Below the pieces are notes generated by a model that did not search any database, was not told where the DNA came from, and worked only from the letters and a program-made list of their open reading frames with translations. The position numbers and the translations under genes are program-made. From Dyadobacter sp. CY261 (GTDB lineage: Bacteria > Bacteroidota > Bacteroidia > Cytophagales > Spirosomataceae), in the NCBI RefSeq assembly GCF_021440085.1, contig NZ_JAKCPW010000008.1, forward strand, positions 428,367-492,366: 64,000 bases of DNA, read 5' to 3'. This document shows, one piece after another, positions 7,936-16,943 of this stretch. Position 1 is the stretch's first letter, and the number at the start of each line of letters is the position of its first letter.

Positions 7936-10311
7936 ATGAAAAAACTTTATATTTTCATCCTATTCTTGCTGGCCAGCGCCTCCGTATTTGCGCAAAACGG
8001 CAGAATATCAGGACAAATACTGAGCTCGGATGGGCAACCGGCAGATCAGGTTTCAGTAGGAATAAAAGGAACTGCACGGGGTGCTGTCTCCGACGCTCAA
8101 GGAAAATTCACAATTGAGCGGGTAAAACCAGGAAACTACACCTTGCTCGCGAGCTTCGTTGGTCTGGCAACCCTGGAAAAAGAAGTGGAAGTAGCGGCTG
8201 GTGAAACCGTGAACGTTTCTTTCACATTGACAGAAAGCGCCAACGAATTGCAGGAAGTGATCGTAAAAAGCGGCACCGCCTATAAATCGGATCAAGTTTC
8301 ATCGAGTCTTAAACTCTTGACCCCGATCCTGGAAACACCTCAAAACGTGCAGGTTGTAACTGCCAAAGTTCTGGCCGACCAGCAGGTAATCAGTATGAGC
8401 GATGGTCTGATCCGCAACGTCAGCGGCGCTGTTCGTCTCGAACACTGGGGTGATATGTATGCCAACATCAGCATGCGTGGATCGCAAATCCAGGCTTTCC
8501 GTAACGGTTTCAATGTCGTAAACTCCTACTGGGGCCCGTTGACCGAGGATATGAGCTTTGTAGACCATATCGAATTCGTAAAAGGTCCAGCAGGATTTAT
8601 GCTTGCTAACGGCGACCCCAGCGGTTTGTACAATGTGGTTACTAAAAAACCTACCGGCCAAACCAAAGGCGAAGTTTCATTCAATTTGGGCAGTTTTGAC
8701 CTTTATCGCGCAACCGTAGATCTTGACGGCAAACTGAGTAAGGACAGTAAATTCCTCTACCGCCTCAACCTCGCGGCGCAAAACAAAGGTTCATTCCGGC
8801 CTTATGAGCACAACAACCGTTACAGCATTGCTCCGGTGATTTCTTACCAGCTTGACAAAAAAACCAAGCTTACGGCCGAATACACATTACAATATGCCAA
8901 CATGTCCGACGTGGGTTCATTCTACGTGTTCTCGCCGGACGGCTATGCCACCTTGCCACGCGATTTCACCACTATGCCTCCGGGCCTTGCTCCTACCAAG
9001 ATCAAAGATCAGAGCGCATTCGTAAACTTGCAGCATGACTTTAACCCCAGCTGGAAACTGACTGCGCAGGTAGGCTATTTCAACTACCGATTGAACGGCA
9101 GCAGTATGTGGCCATGGACCGTGAATCCGGATGGAACAATGATCCGCGGCGTCGGTATCTGGGACGCCAAGAGCGAAATGACACTCGGACAGGTGTTTGT
9201 AAATGGTGACGTAAAAACCGGCGCGGTCAGACACCGCATTCTGGCTGGTTTTGATGCAGGTAGCAAAAACTACTATGCCGACTGGGCACAATCTGCTCCG
9301 CTCGACTCGGTAGGCGCGGAATTTGACCCCAAAAACCCATATTACGGCACGCCGGTAATGGGTTACCCGGTATTCGACCGTTCTCTGAACCTCGAAGCAC
9401 GCGCAGTAGCGGGCGGTGGAACGCAGGATCAAAATTATACAGGTTTGTATTTGCAAGATGAGCTTGGCTTCCTCGACAACCGCATTCGTCTGACATTGGC
9501 CGGCCGTTATACTTATGTGAAACAGTCTGAATTCGGTGGCGACGACGAAGAAGCGAAACGCTTCACGCCACGCGTCGGATTGAGCCTCTCGGTGACTAAG
9601 AATACTTCATTGTACGCCTTGTACGACCAGGCTTTCATTCCACAATCCGGCCGTTTGGTGAGTGGTTCGGTGAAACCGATCACAGGTAATAACACCGAGT
9701 TCGGAGTAAAACGGGACTGGGCGGAAGGACGCTGGAATACCACCCTGGCATTCTACCGCATCCTGAAAAACAACGAGCTGACTGCCGATCCAAACAGCGC
9801 GCCAAACTCAGGTTTAAGCATTGTACTGGGTCAGAAACGAGCGCAGGGTGTTGAATTTGACCTTCGCGGCACGATCTTCAACGGCCTGGACCTGACAGCT
9901 AACTATGCTTACACGATCTCGGAAGTAACGAAAGTAGCAGAAGGTGTGACGGATGTCAAAGTAGGTGACCTGGTTCCCGGTTATGCAAAACACACGGTAA
10001 ATACCTGGTTGAGTTACAAAGTACAACACGGCTCGCTGAAAGGTGCCGGTATTTCGGGCGGTTTTACCTACTATGGCGACCGCGCGACTACCAATTGGTC
10101 GACGACCAACAGCAGCCTCAACCAGCCTAACTACTTCAAACTCGACGGTGGTGTATTCTGGGAAAAGGACAACATCCGGCTCACTGCGAACGTGTTCAAC
10201 ATTCTCGACAAATATTTGTACAGCGGCGGTTATTACGATTGGTTGAAAGCCTACTACTGGCAAGCTGATCCTCCGAGAAACTATCGTTTGAGCGTTACTT
10301 ACAAGTTCTGA
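7936..10311 (+). CDS. TonB-dependent siderophore-type receptor
   Basis: A 22-strand outer-membrane receptor that imports ligands with energy from TonB. The 791-residue protein has a signal peptide (about 1-20, ending SVFAQ), a carboxypeptidase-regulatory-like domain (about 22-105), a plug domain (about 115-250, with ETPQNVQVVTAKVL, SMRGSQI and FVKGPAGFMLANGDPSGLYNVVTKKP), then the barrel ending in YRLSVTYKF with terminal Phe. The plug wording resembles ferrichrome and ferric-hydroxamate receptors (FhuA/FoxA type, TIGR01783), so a siderophore is the best guess at ligand. No SusD partner is adjacent, which separates it from the SusC gene at 35-38 kb. No iron-regulatory site was recognised. Confidence 0.9.
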   Translation: MKKLYIFILFLLASASVFAQNGRISGQILSSDGQPADQVSVGIKGTARGAVSDAQGKFTIERVKPGNYTLLASFVGLATLEKEVEVAAGETVNVSFTLTESANELQEVIVKSGTAYKSDQVSSSLKLLTPILETPQNVQVVTAKVLADQQVISMSDGLIRNVSGAVRLEHWGDMYANISMRGSQIQAFRNGFNVVNSYWGPLTEDMSFVDHIEFVKGPAGFMLANGDPSGLYNVVTKKPTGQTKGEVSFNLGSFDLYRATVDLDGKLSKDSKFLYRLNLAAQNKGSFRPYEHNNRYSIAPVISYQLDKKTKLTAEYTLQYANMSDVGSFYVFSPDGYATLPRDFTTMPPGLAPTKIKDQSAFVNLQHDFNPSWKLTAQVGYFNYRLNGSSMWPWTVNPDGTMIRGVGIWDAKSEMTLGQVFVNGDVKTGAVRHRILAGFDAGSKNYYADWAQSAPLDSVGAEFDPKNPYYGTPVMGYPVFDRSLNLEARAVAGGGTQDQNYTGLYLQDELGFLDNRIRLTLAGRYTYVKQSEFGGDDEEAKRFTPRVGLSLSVTKNTSLYALYDQAFIPQSGRLVSGSVKPITGNNTEFGVKRDWAEGRWNTTLAFYRILKNNELTADPNSAPNSGLSIVLGQKRAQGVEFDLRGTIFNGLDLTANYAYTISEVTKVAEGVTDVKVGDLVPGYAKHTVNTWLSYKVQHGSLKGAGISGGFTYYGDRATTNWSTTNSSLNQPNYFKLDGGVFWEKDNIRLTANVFNILDKYLYSGGYYDWLKAYYWQADPPRNYRLSVTYKF

Positions 10312-10330
10312 TAACATTGAGATTACAGAG

Positions 10331-10360
10331 GAGGCTGCGCGATGATCGCGCAGCCTCCTT
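10331..10360. terminator. Palindromic hairpin between convergent genes
   Basis: GAGGCTGCGCGA and TCGCGCAGCCTC form a perfect 12-bp GC-rich stem with a TGA loop. It sits between the stop codons of the TonB receptor gene and the FGGY kinase gene. There is only a short T run, so terminator function on both strands is inferred from position and stability. Confidence 0.65.
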
Positions 10361-10389
10361 AACGCACAACGCGCGAAGCTATTGACTGA

Positions 10390-11850
10390 TCAAACGGCGT
10401 GAGCCATCATCAACTGGGCGCCCTTGCTGAATTTCTCGGCAAGGGCGTCATATTTTTCATGGATGTTCTTCTCGGGATCAAACTCCTTCCCCACCTGCGT
10501 AAATGCAGTTAATTCCGAGAAGCTTTTTACCAACCCTAATGCTTTCATGCCCATCATGGCCGCGCCCACAGCACCCGTTTCGACAGTTTCATTCAACTTC
10601 ACTGTTTTACCAAACACATCCGAAAGCATTTGTACCCAGGTAGTGCTTTTTGCAAAACCGCCATTGGCGAAGATTGTATCGATCTCCTGCATTTCCATCA
10701 ATATCTTACCGATGCTATAAAGGTTGAGCAGAATGCCCTCCATCACCGCCCGCGCGAAATGGGCACGGGTATGCGTGATGTCGAGCCCTGAAAAGCCCCC
10801 GCGTACGGACGAGCTCCAAAGCGGCGCCCGCTCGCCGAGGAGATAAGGATAAAAAAGCAGGCCTTCGGAGCCGGGTTTAATGCCCTCGGCTTGTTTGAAA
10901 ACCGCGTCATACTCCTCTTTTGGAAAAAAGGTATTCATTAACCATTCGAAAATCACCGCTCCATTGTTCGACGGCCCACCTAAGATGTAAGTCTTTTCAT
11001 CGAGTACATAGCAGAAGGTTTGCATCAACGGATCAGAAAACGGCTTGTCAGAGCATATTCTGACTGCGGCGCTGGTACCAATAGTCACGGCCATGGAACC
11101 GGTTGTAATGGCCCCGCTGCCGAGATTTGCCAGACAGCCGTCGCTCGCGCCCATGATGAGGGGAATGCCCTCCGACAACCTGGCTTCATTGCCTTTCGGT
11201 AGTTTCACGATATGGTACGGCGATACCGCAGTAGGCAATTTTTCAGCCTTCAGCCCCAACTTCTTCAATGTATAGGGATCCCATTGCAGCTCGCGGATAT
11301 TGAACATACCGGTGGCCGACGCAATGGAATAGTCGACCAGAAACTTGCCCGTGAGCCTGTATACGATGTACTCTTTCACACCCACAAATTTGCTGGCCTT
11401 CCGGTATATCTCCGGCTCGCTTTTCTTCATCCACAGCAACTTACATACCGGCGTCATCGCATGAATGGGCGTTCCGTTATTGTTATAGATCTTCCTCCCG
11501 ACTTGCGACGCCCGTAACTTGGTAGCCACGTCGGCGCTACGATTATCAGCCCAGATAATGAGCTTTGTAAGCTGCTTACCGTCCTTATCGAGCGCCAATA
11601 CGCCGTGCATGGCCGCACTGAAACTGATCCCGACGGGATCGCCATTGTCCTCGCAGAGCGTGACAACCTTTTTCAACGCCTTGCATGCAGCCTGGAAAAT
11701 TTCCTCGGGATCTTGCTCGCTCCAATCGGCCTGCGGGTGCTGCATTTCATAACTTTCACTATGCGAGGCAAGTATGGTTCCGGAAACAGTATCGAAAGCG
11801 ACGGATTTGACGTTTGTTGTGCCGATATCACAACCGATAATATAGGGCAT
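10390..11850 (-). CDS. FGGY-family carbohydrate kinase, probably gluconokinase
   Basis: FGGY kinases phosphorylate sugars or polyols with ATP in the cytoplasm. The 486-residue product opens with IGCDIGTTNVKSVAFD (phosphate loop), has GTPIHAMTPVCKLLWMKK near residue 135, GASDGCLANLGSGA near 250, and the FGGY-domain block GERAPLWSSSVRGGFSGL. GTPIHxMxPxxKLxW is typical of gluconokinases (GntK) more than xylulokinases, so 6-phosphogluconate is the likely product. Xylulokinase remains possible. ATG at 11880 would add ten residues; MPYIIGCDIG at 11850 matches the family start better. It stands alone, with no gluconate permease or regulator next to it. Confidence 0.82.
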   Translation of the reverse strand: MPYIIGCDIGTTNVKSVAFDTVSGTILASHSESYEMQHPQADWSEQDPEEIFQAACKALKKVVTLCEDNGDPVGISFSAAMHGVLALDKDGKQLTKLIIWADNRSADVATKLRASQVGRKIYNNNGTPIHAMTPVCKLLWMKKSEPEIYRKASKFVGVKEYIVYRLTGKFLVDYSIASATGMFNIRELQWDPYTLKKLGLKAEKLPTAVSPYHIVKLPKGNEARLSEGIPLIMGASDGCLANLGSGAITTGSMAVTIGTSAAVRICSDKPFSDPLMQTFCYVLDEKTYILGGPSNNGAVIFEWLMNTFFPKEEYDAVFKQAEGIKPGSEGLLFYPYLLGERAPLWSSSVRGGFSGLDITHTRAHFARAVMEGILLNLYSIGKILMEMQEIDTIFANGGFAKSTTWVQMLSDVFGKTVKLNETVETGAVGAAMMGMKALGLVKSFSELTAFTQVGKEFDPEKNIHEKYDALAEKFSKGAQLMMAHAV

Positions 11851-11949
11851 TGGCAATTGTTTTAAAGGCAAAAACGGCATTCCCGCAACGGAGAATAGCC
11901 GTCCGTGATTACTAAAACAAAAGTATGGATTTTGGGATAACGAACAAGC

Positions 11950-12318
11950 CTACAACGCTGTCGCTACGCGCTGCGTTTGGGTAGCTACCACAAAAGACTG
12001 TACAAATTTCTCCTGGCCGTCCGTCAGTTCGAAAGTGTACTTGCCGTCCTTCATGATCGTCAGGTCAAAATTTTTGTGGTAACGCTTGTAAACCAGTGTT
12101 TTCTCGACAAAAATAATATTCTGCTCTTCATCTTTAATCCGAACCAATACACGGTCGGTTTTGGGGTATTTATAGCTGAGCTCAAATTCCATCGGTTTTA
12201 CCTGCATAACGTAAAAATCTGCGAAGTAGGCGTCGTGCTCAGCATGGTTGACAGTTTGTGCGTTGGCGCTGATTGCGCCGAAGAAAAACAGGATCAGAAA
12301 AGTGTACAGGATTTTCAT
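11950..12318 (-). CDS. Small secreted protein of unknown function
   Basis: I do not recognise a characterised family. The 122-residue product begins with a clear signal peptide (MKILYTFLILFFFGAISANAQ) and has no lipobox. The mature part, about 100 residues, is rich in aromatic and alternating hydrophobic residues (FADFYVMQVKPMEFELSYKY, RVLVRIKDEEQNIIFVEK, KYTFELTDGQEKFVQSF), which suggests a single beta-sandwich domain like those of small Bacteroidota periplasmic proteins. It reads in the same direction as the kinase gene, 99 bases upstream of it, but a shared role is not evident. Confidence 0.75.
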   Translation of the reverse strand: MKILYTFLILFFFGAISANAQTVNHAEHDAYFADFYVMQVKPMEFELSYKYPKTDRVLVRIKDEEQNIIFVEKTLVYKRYHKNFDLTIMKDGKYTFELTDGQEKFVQSFVVATQTQRVATAL

Positions 12319-12702
12319 AGGAGTGCTAAGTTGGTATTACAGAAATATTTCTATTTGATAATTGCCAGTTTCACCAAACATAGTTTTGAAAAATCATACC
12401 GTAAAAATACTTTATATTAAAATAACGATCAACAACCAAATACACAGGCACTTGAAAGTTATTTAAATAGGCAAGTCCATTCTTAGCACGATACAATGAA
12501 AATGTGCAGCACTATGCACTTTGTTTAAATAATACAATTCGTACTGATCCTCACAACAATACATGCAGTTTGACCCGTAGACATGACTGTTCTCTCAAAA
12601 CGGAGACATCAGGAACGGATCTAAAAAATAGAGGTGAATGCGAGAAACTTAACTCTGATTTATTATTTTCGCACCATAGAAAGTTATTAATACATTCCGA
12701 AT
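12319..12702. other. Gene-free AT-rich stretch
   Basis: A 384-base spacer between divergent genes. An open frame from 12504 has no plausible protein character. A short inverted pair, GTGCA and TGCAC, sits near 12500-12515, and TATTTTCG (about 12663-12670) is a one-mismatch -7 box for the small membrane gene. I see nothing else. Confidence 0.5.
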
Positions 12703-12888
12703 ATGTCTGAAACTTCACATACCGAGTCCGCTTCGCTGCCTAGCTTCGCTTATATTGCAGCATTTGTTATCCTTTTCATCATCCTGGCAGTATTTGGCGA
12801 CCTGTTCACGTTCATACTCGGAACCATCGGCCTAATCGTGACTTTTGCCGCATTTTATAGTGACAAAAGCCACGACGATCATCATTGA
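12703..12888 (+). CDS. Small membrane protein (61 residues)
   Basis: No characterised family is recognised. The short hydrophilic N-terminus (MSETSHTESASLPS) is followed by a long hydrophobic stretch from about residue 15 to 51 (YIAAFVILFIILAVFGDLF and FILGTIGLIVTFAAFY) that can form two closely spaced membrane helices. The tail KSHDDHH is polar and His/Asp-rich. Such short proteins are common in Cytophagales genomes. The frame is isolated, its composition is coherent, and it fits the space between two larger genes, which together support it being real. Confidence 0.65.
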   Translation: MSETSHTESASLPSFAYIAAFVILFIILAVFGDLFTFILGTIGLIVTFAAFYSDKSHDDHH

Positions 12889-12916
12889 CGCGCTGCCCGC
12901 AAGGGCATAATTATAT

Positions 12917-14146
12917 TCAACGAACGGCCAGCCCCGGAAGGACTTTTACAAGTTCCCAATCGAGTTGGCCGTTCGATTTGTTTACCGTCCAGCTCTCTTC
13001 CATTACGCAGGTGTCTTCCAGGTCACGGTATTCAGCAACCAGTTTCTCGTTCCGCAACAACAAGCGTACAAACCCATTGTAGCCCAAGGGGTGGCCCTTT
13101 AATTCTTTTCTAACGCGGGTGTCGTAGTAGTCAATCTTGTACATTTCACCTGCATCCGGTGCTTTTATTTCAACCGGAAGTCCGCCATGCCCGATACAGC
13201 GCCCATAAGCCATGGGCCCCTTCCCGTTCCGGTCGAACCGGTAAGCTACAAGCCGATGGTCGTGGCCCCAGATCCAGACAACCGGTCTTTGCGCATCTCC
13301 CATAAGCTTCTGCAACTGTTCGGCTGGCCGTACATACTCCTCCCGGAAAGCCGACATATAGGGATGATGGCTTAAAAACACAATGCCGCGTGTGTCCGTC
13401 GGATCACCTAGTTTCACCACATCGCGTAACCAGGCCACCTGCTCCTTCCGCAAGTGGCAATCCGGCGGTGAAAGTATTTCGAAGAAAGGCCGCCCCACCG
13501 AAGTGTAGCCAGTATCGATGCCGATAATGCGCCAATAGTCATTTTCCAGACAGAAAAAACCCGCCTGCTGCGTCCTCCGCACCTCACCCACCTGTGCATA
13601 CATCGCCGGGAGCAAGTGCTGGAAAAACGCGTTGCCATTGGAATACATTTCATGGTTACCCGATAACGCAAGACTACCCGATGGGCCGTAATACCACGAA
13701 GCATAGGGCGCCGTGAAGTTCTCCTCAACTTCCTTGGGCGTTCCTACAAAGTATATATCACCCATATGAATGGTGTAATCGGGAGCATGGCGTGCGACCA
13801 GGTTTGCGACGGAATCCGACTCCGCCGTATCGCTCGCCCAATCCGACAGCAACGCAATACCGATCTCATCCCGCGAAGCAATGGACGATTGCAACGGGTA
13901 AATGCCCGTGTCATCGTTACGTGGATAGGCTTGATACGGATGCCGCGCTCCAAAGCGGCTCCGGATATAATGCCAGGCAAAACCAAAAAGGTTGGTCTTG
14001 AAAAATTCGGAAATGGCATTGGTAACCGACGACGTCTGCTCTAAGCGCTTCTCGTACAGTTCCAGTTGGGTTTTTGCGTGATTTTCAGCCTCACTGTGGC
14101 CCAGGTCAAGGTACTTCTGGGCGCGTTCTTCTGAGCTTCCGGGCAT
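12917..14146 (-). CDS. Calcineurin-like metallophosphoesterase
   Basis: The 409-residue product is a cytoplasmic-type metallophosphoesterase (PF00149). A predicted helical N-terminus of about 90 residues (EERAQKYLDLGHSEAENHAK) precedes the catalytic domain. The motifs seen are LLSDWASDT (Asp102), MGDIYF (Asp130), GNHE (163-166), LSHHP and GHDH. In the classical first motif, D-x-H, the His is missing: Asp102 is followed by Trp-Ala. The remaining metal ligands are intact, so activity is still likely, possibly with altered metal geometry. Substrate is unknown. Neighbours give no hint; the gene is transcribed alone and converges on the 61-residue membrane protein gene. Confidence 0.82.
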   Translation of the reverse strand: MPGSSEERAQKYLDLGHSEAENHAKTQLELYEKRLEQTSSVTNAISEFFKTNLFGFAWHYIRSRFGARHPYQAYPRNDDTGIYPLQSSIASRDEIGIALLSDWASDTAESDSVANLVARHAPDYTIHMGDIYFVGTPKEVEENFTAPYASWYYGPSGSLALSGNHEMYSNGNAFFQHLLPAMYAQVGEVRRTQQAGFFCLENDYWRIIGIDTGYTSVGRPFFEILSPPDCHLRKEQVAWLRDVVKLGDPTDTRGIVFLSHHPYMSAFREEYVRPAEQLQKLMGDAQRPVVWIWGHDHRLVAYRFDRNGKGPMAYGRCIGHGGLPVEIKAPDAGEMYKIDYYDTRVRKELKGHPLGYNGFVRLLLRNEKLVAEYRDLEDTCVMEESWTVNKSNGQLDWELVKVLPGLAVR

Positions 14147-14296
14147 CTCGGTTCAATTCGTTGGATGGTGTTGATGTCAAATAAAATAATAAGTCGGTTA
14201 ACAACAACTGTACCGGGCAGTTTTTTGCCGAATCAGAGCCTCAAATGAATGTCACCTTTCGATACATAACCGTTGCTTAAATATTTGCCCGCGTTG

Positions 14297-14327
14297 TTGA
14301 CAATCGCAATCCTTCCCGCTACCTTTC
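14297..14327 (+). promoter_or_regulatory. Candidate promoter of the DinB-family gene
   Basis: TTG at 14297-14299 and TACCTTTC at 14320-14327 are separated by exactly 20 bases, as in Bacteroidota -33/-7 promoters. The -7 box has one mismatch (C for final G). The leader is about 27 bases. Confidence 0.5.
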
Positions 14328-14360
14328 GCAAATATATCAACCACCAAACACAACAATCGA

Positions 14361-14876
14361 ATGAAAAAAATTGCTATTATCTGTATGCTTTTACTGGCCG
14401 GGAAGATGGCATCCGCGCAAACTACCGTTGCCAAACAAATCGCCGACTGGGAAAGGGCAAAAGCCTTTACCAAGGAATACCTGGATGCTATGCCCGACGA
14501 TGGCTATGCATTGAAGCCTACATCTGAAATCCGTTCGTTCGCACAACAAATGGACCACCTTGCCGACGCGAATTATGCATTCGTTTCAGCCGCAACCGGC
14601 AAGAAAAAACCGATGGAAGAATCTCTTGAAAAAATGGCGGACCAGTCAAAAGGAGCCGTAAGTAAAGGCGTGCTGGAAAGTTATGATTTCGTGATTGCGT
14701 CACTAAAAGGTATGACAGACGCCGATTTTGCGAAAGATGTAAAGGTATTTGGTATGGATATGAAGGCAGGCGCTGCTTTCGAGAAGGCTTTTGAGCACCA
14801 AACTCACCACCGCGGTCAGGCTACCGTGTACATTCGCCTGAAAGGTGTAAAACCACCACAGGAAAAGTTATTCTAA
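14361..14876 (+). CDS. Exported DinB/YfiT-family metal-binding protein
   Basis: The DinB superfamily is a four-helix bundle with a three-His metal site; members include thiol transferases and damage-inducible proteins. The 171-residue product has a signal peptide (MKKIAIICMLLLAGKMASAQ), so it acts outside the cytoplasm. The metal ligands are visible as His66 (QQMDHLADANY), His146 and His150 in EHQTHHRGQATVYIRL, matching the H...HxxxHRGQ pattern. ATG 14361 gives the signal peptide directly. It is a single-gene unit closed by a strong terminator. The reaction and thiol cofactor are unknown. Confidence 0.87.
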   Translation: MKKIAIICMLLLAGKMASAQTTVAKQIADWERAKAFTKEYLDAMPDDGYALKPTSEIRSFAQQMDHLADANYAFVSAATGKKKPMEESLEKMADQSKGAVSKGVLESYDFVIASLKGMTDADFAKDVKVFGMDMKAGAAFEKAFEHQTHHRGQATVYIRLKGVKPPQEKLF

Positions 14877-14878
14877 TC

Positions 14879-14912
14879 CAACAAAAAAGGGCCAAATGGC
14901 CCTTTTTTGTTG
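14879..14912. terminator. Bidirectional terminator
   Basis: CAACAAAAAAGGGCCA and TGGCCCTTTTTTGTTG form a perfect 16-bp stem with a 2-base loop between the convergent DinB and glycosyltransferase genes. A and T tracts flank the GC core on both sides, so it should work on both strands. Confidence 0.9.
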
Positions 14913-15905
14913 TCAGCTTTGCCCTGATAACCTACTTTTCAAATTGTAGAAGTTAATGGCAAAGAAGCTGTATATTTTCATAAAAAACGGCGGGATAATA
15001 AAGTCGCGGATAACCTCCTTCTTCCGTTCCGATGATGGTTCGGCCATCGACAGGTATTTCACCGCGTATTTGACCCGCGGCCAGTAGGTATTGCCATACT
15101 CCCGCGAAAAAAGCATTTTGTAGTAATAAGTGGCAATATTCTTTGTCAGCGTGTCGTGGTATCTGTATTTCAGTTCCTTATCTATATTGGAATACATTTC
15201 AATGCGGTTGAAAAGGAAATCTGCCCCGTAGTGATTATCCGCAAAGCTCGCTCCTCCTCTTTGTTTCCGATAAACCGACATTACTTCGTCGATATAGCCG
15301 ATTGGTCCGCGTGTCGCCAGCATGATATTGCGTGGAATATCTCCGCTGGTGGAACGGTTCGTCCATTCCGGGTCCGGGTTCTTAGCAAAATCCTCTCTCC
15401 GAAACATCAGGGCAGAGGTTGCTATGAAACAAAGCTCATCCTCGCCTATCAGGTCATCGACCGTAAATTCCGTCTTTCGCAAAGTATTGACCAAATACGG
15501 TGGTGCCGCATTGTCATCGAAAATTACCCTTGCATTATGGAAACAAGCGGAGTAATGCGGATTGGCATCCATCATTTCGACCTGCTTTTGGAGCTTATCC
15601 GGGACGAGTAGGTAGTCATCTCCGTCGAACTGCGCTATATATTCGCCCCTGGCCGCAGCGAAGGTCGCCAGTGCATTGAACTTTCCATTCAGCCCCATGT
15701 TTTTGGGATGTAGCAAGAGCCTGATTTTATCCGGAAAACGTTCCTGGTACTCGGTTAATATCGCTCGGGTGTTGTCTTTCGAGAGGTCATCACCCACAAC
15801 GATCTCGAAATCAAATGTAGTCTGCTGCATCAGAATCGAATCCAGCATTTTGGCTACAAATTTTTCGTGGTTGTAGGTAACTACACACACACTCACTTTT
15901 ATCAT
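14913..15905 (-). CDS. Family 2 glycosyltransferase
   Basis: A GT-A fold glycosyltransferase (GT2, PF00535) that would add a sugar to a surface glycan at the inner membrane face. The 330-residue product opens with MIKVSVCVVTYNHEKFVAKMLDS, has GDDLSKDNT (residues about 41-49) and FDGDDYLLVPDKL, the DxD-type metal and nucleotide-sugar motif, near residue 98. No transmembrane segment is evident. An upstream in-frame start at 15965 adds 20 residues without the family pattern, so I start at 15905. It stands apart from the main glycan block at 21-31 kb. Donor and acceptor cannot be told from sequence. Confidence 0.85.
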   Translation of the reverse strand: MIKVSVCVVTYNHEKFVAKMLDSILMQQTTFDFEIVVGDDLSKDNTRAILTEYQERFPDKIRLLLHPKNMGLNGKFNALATFAAARGEYIAQFDGDDYLLVPDKLQKQVEMMDANPHYSACFHNARVIFDDNAAPPYLVNTLRKTEFTVDDLIGEDELCFIATSALMFRREDFAKNPDPEWTNRSTSGDIPRNIMLATRGPIGYIDEVMSVYRKQRGGASFADNHYGADFLFNRIEMYSNIDKELKYRYHDTLTKNIATYYYKMLFSREYGNTYWPRVKYAVKYLSMAEPSSERKKEVIRDFIIPPFFMKIYSFFAINFYNLKSRLSGQS

Positions 15906-16109
15906 AATTACAAGTTCATTGGATGAGCGGTCTCGCCGACACAAATTTAGCTGAATTATGCGCAAAATCTGCGCCTCGCTATTTTACGGCTCCATTGCTA
16001 ACGGCTTCCGGGCAGATAACCGCGTTGGTTTAAAATAAATTCGATCGGAGATGATTCCGACAACCTGATCGTTTAATTTTGGTACCGTTTCCTATTAAAT
16101 ACCAGAAGA

Positions 16110-16877
16110 ATGCTTGCATCCCCAACGACTGAGAAACTTCCGTTATTCCGCAAACCCCAAATATTCGCACAATTCCCTGAACTGATAGCCGCTGAAAGCA
16201 CACGTCACGGCGGCGTAAGCACCGGTCATTACAATTCTCTGAACCTGGGCGGCTCACAGGATTTGCAGGAAAACATCCTGCGAAACAATCACATTTTCTT
16301 TGGGGCGCTCGGGGTTCCATTTGAACAGGTAGCAAAGGCACACCAGGTGCATGGCACCGATGTCGTGATAGTTACCAAGCCAGCCCGATTCGAGGGTTTC
16401 GACGCTTTGATGACCAATATCACAGGTATTCAACTGGCGGTAACCGTTGCCGACTGCACCCCGATCCTCATTTACGACCCGGTGACAGGCGCCGTAGCAG
16501 CCATTCATGCCGGATGGCGCGGTACAGTGGGTGGAATTGTTGAAAAGACGGTAGCGGCCATGCAGGCCAACTATGGTACAAATCCTGAAAACTGTGTGGG
16601 CTATGTGGGAACCTGCATCGATGAATGCAGTTTTGAAGTGGGTGACGATGTGGCGCAACATTTCGCGACTGTGTATAAGCGCTGGGATGGAAACACGGGC
16701 AAATTCCTCGTAGATTTGAAAGCTTCCAACCGTGATCAGCTCATCCAAAGTGGCGTAAAGCACGTAAACATAGAAGTATCTCCCTATTCGACCGTACTTC
16801 ACAATAACGACTATTTTTCGCACCGCGCCGAGAAAGGTCTCACAGGCCGCCTGCTTGTGACCATCGGGCGAAGATAG
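16110..16877 (+). CDS. pgeF: Peptidoglycan editing factor PgeF (YfiH, laccase-domain family)
   Basis: PgeF-family proteins remove mis-incorporated residues from peptidoglycan precursors; the family was earlier called polyphenol oxidase or purine nucleoside phosphorylase-like. The 255-residue product has the zinc ligands in order: His81 in AHQVHG, Cys116 in VADCTPIL and His133 in IHAGWRG, aligned with E. coli His71, Cys107 and His124. TRHGGVS (31-37) is the usual N-terminal motif. One variation is VGTCIDECSFEVG, where the family usually has GPxI. It is a stand-alone gene with a strong terminator behind it. Confidence 0.92.
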   Translation: MLASPTTEKLPLFRKPQIFAQFPELIAAESTRHGGVSTGHYNSLNLGGSQDLQENILRNNHIFFGALGVPFEQVAKAHQVHGTDVVIVTKPARFEGFDALMTNITGIQLAVTVADCTPILIYDPVTGAVAAIHAGWRGTVGGIVEKTVAAMQANYGTNPENCVGYVGTCIDECSFEVGDDVAQHFATVYKRWDGNTGKFLVDLKASNRDQLIQSGVKHVNIEVSPYSTVLHNNDYFSHRAEKGLTGRLLVTIGRR

Positions 16878-16885
16878 CAATGCTT

Positions 16886-16933
16886 GTAACAAAATGACCA
16901 GCGTCGGAAATACCGGCGCTGGTCATTTTGTTA
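16886..16933. terminator. Bidirectional terminator after pgeF
   Basis: GTAACAAAATGACCAGCG and CGCTGGTCATTTTGTTAC form an 18-bp perfect outer stem, with an inner TCGG/CCGG extension around a short loop. It lies between the convergent pgeF and Lys/Ala-rich protein genes. An A tract and a T tract sit in the stem. Confidence 0.85.
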
Positions 16934-16943
16934 CTGTTATTGA

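Noticed and set aside
12504..12710. Small plus-strand frame of 68 residues
   Set aside because: Composition is random-like and its end overlaps the start of the 61-residue membrane protein gene.
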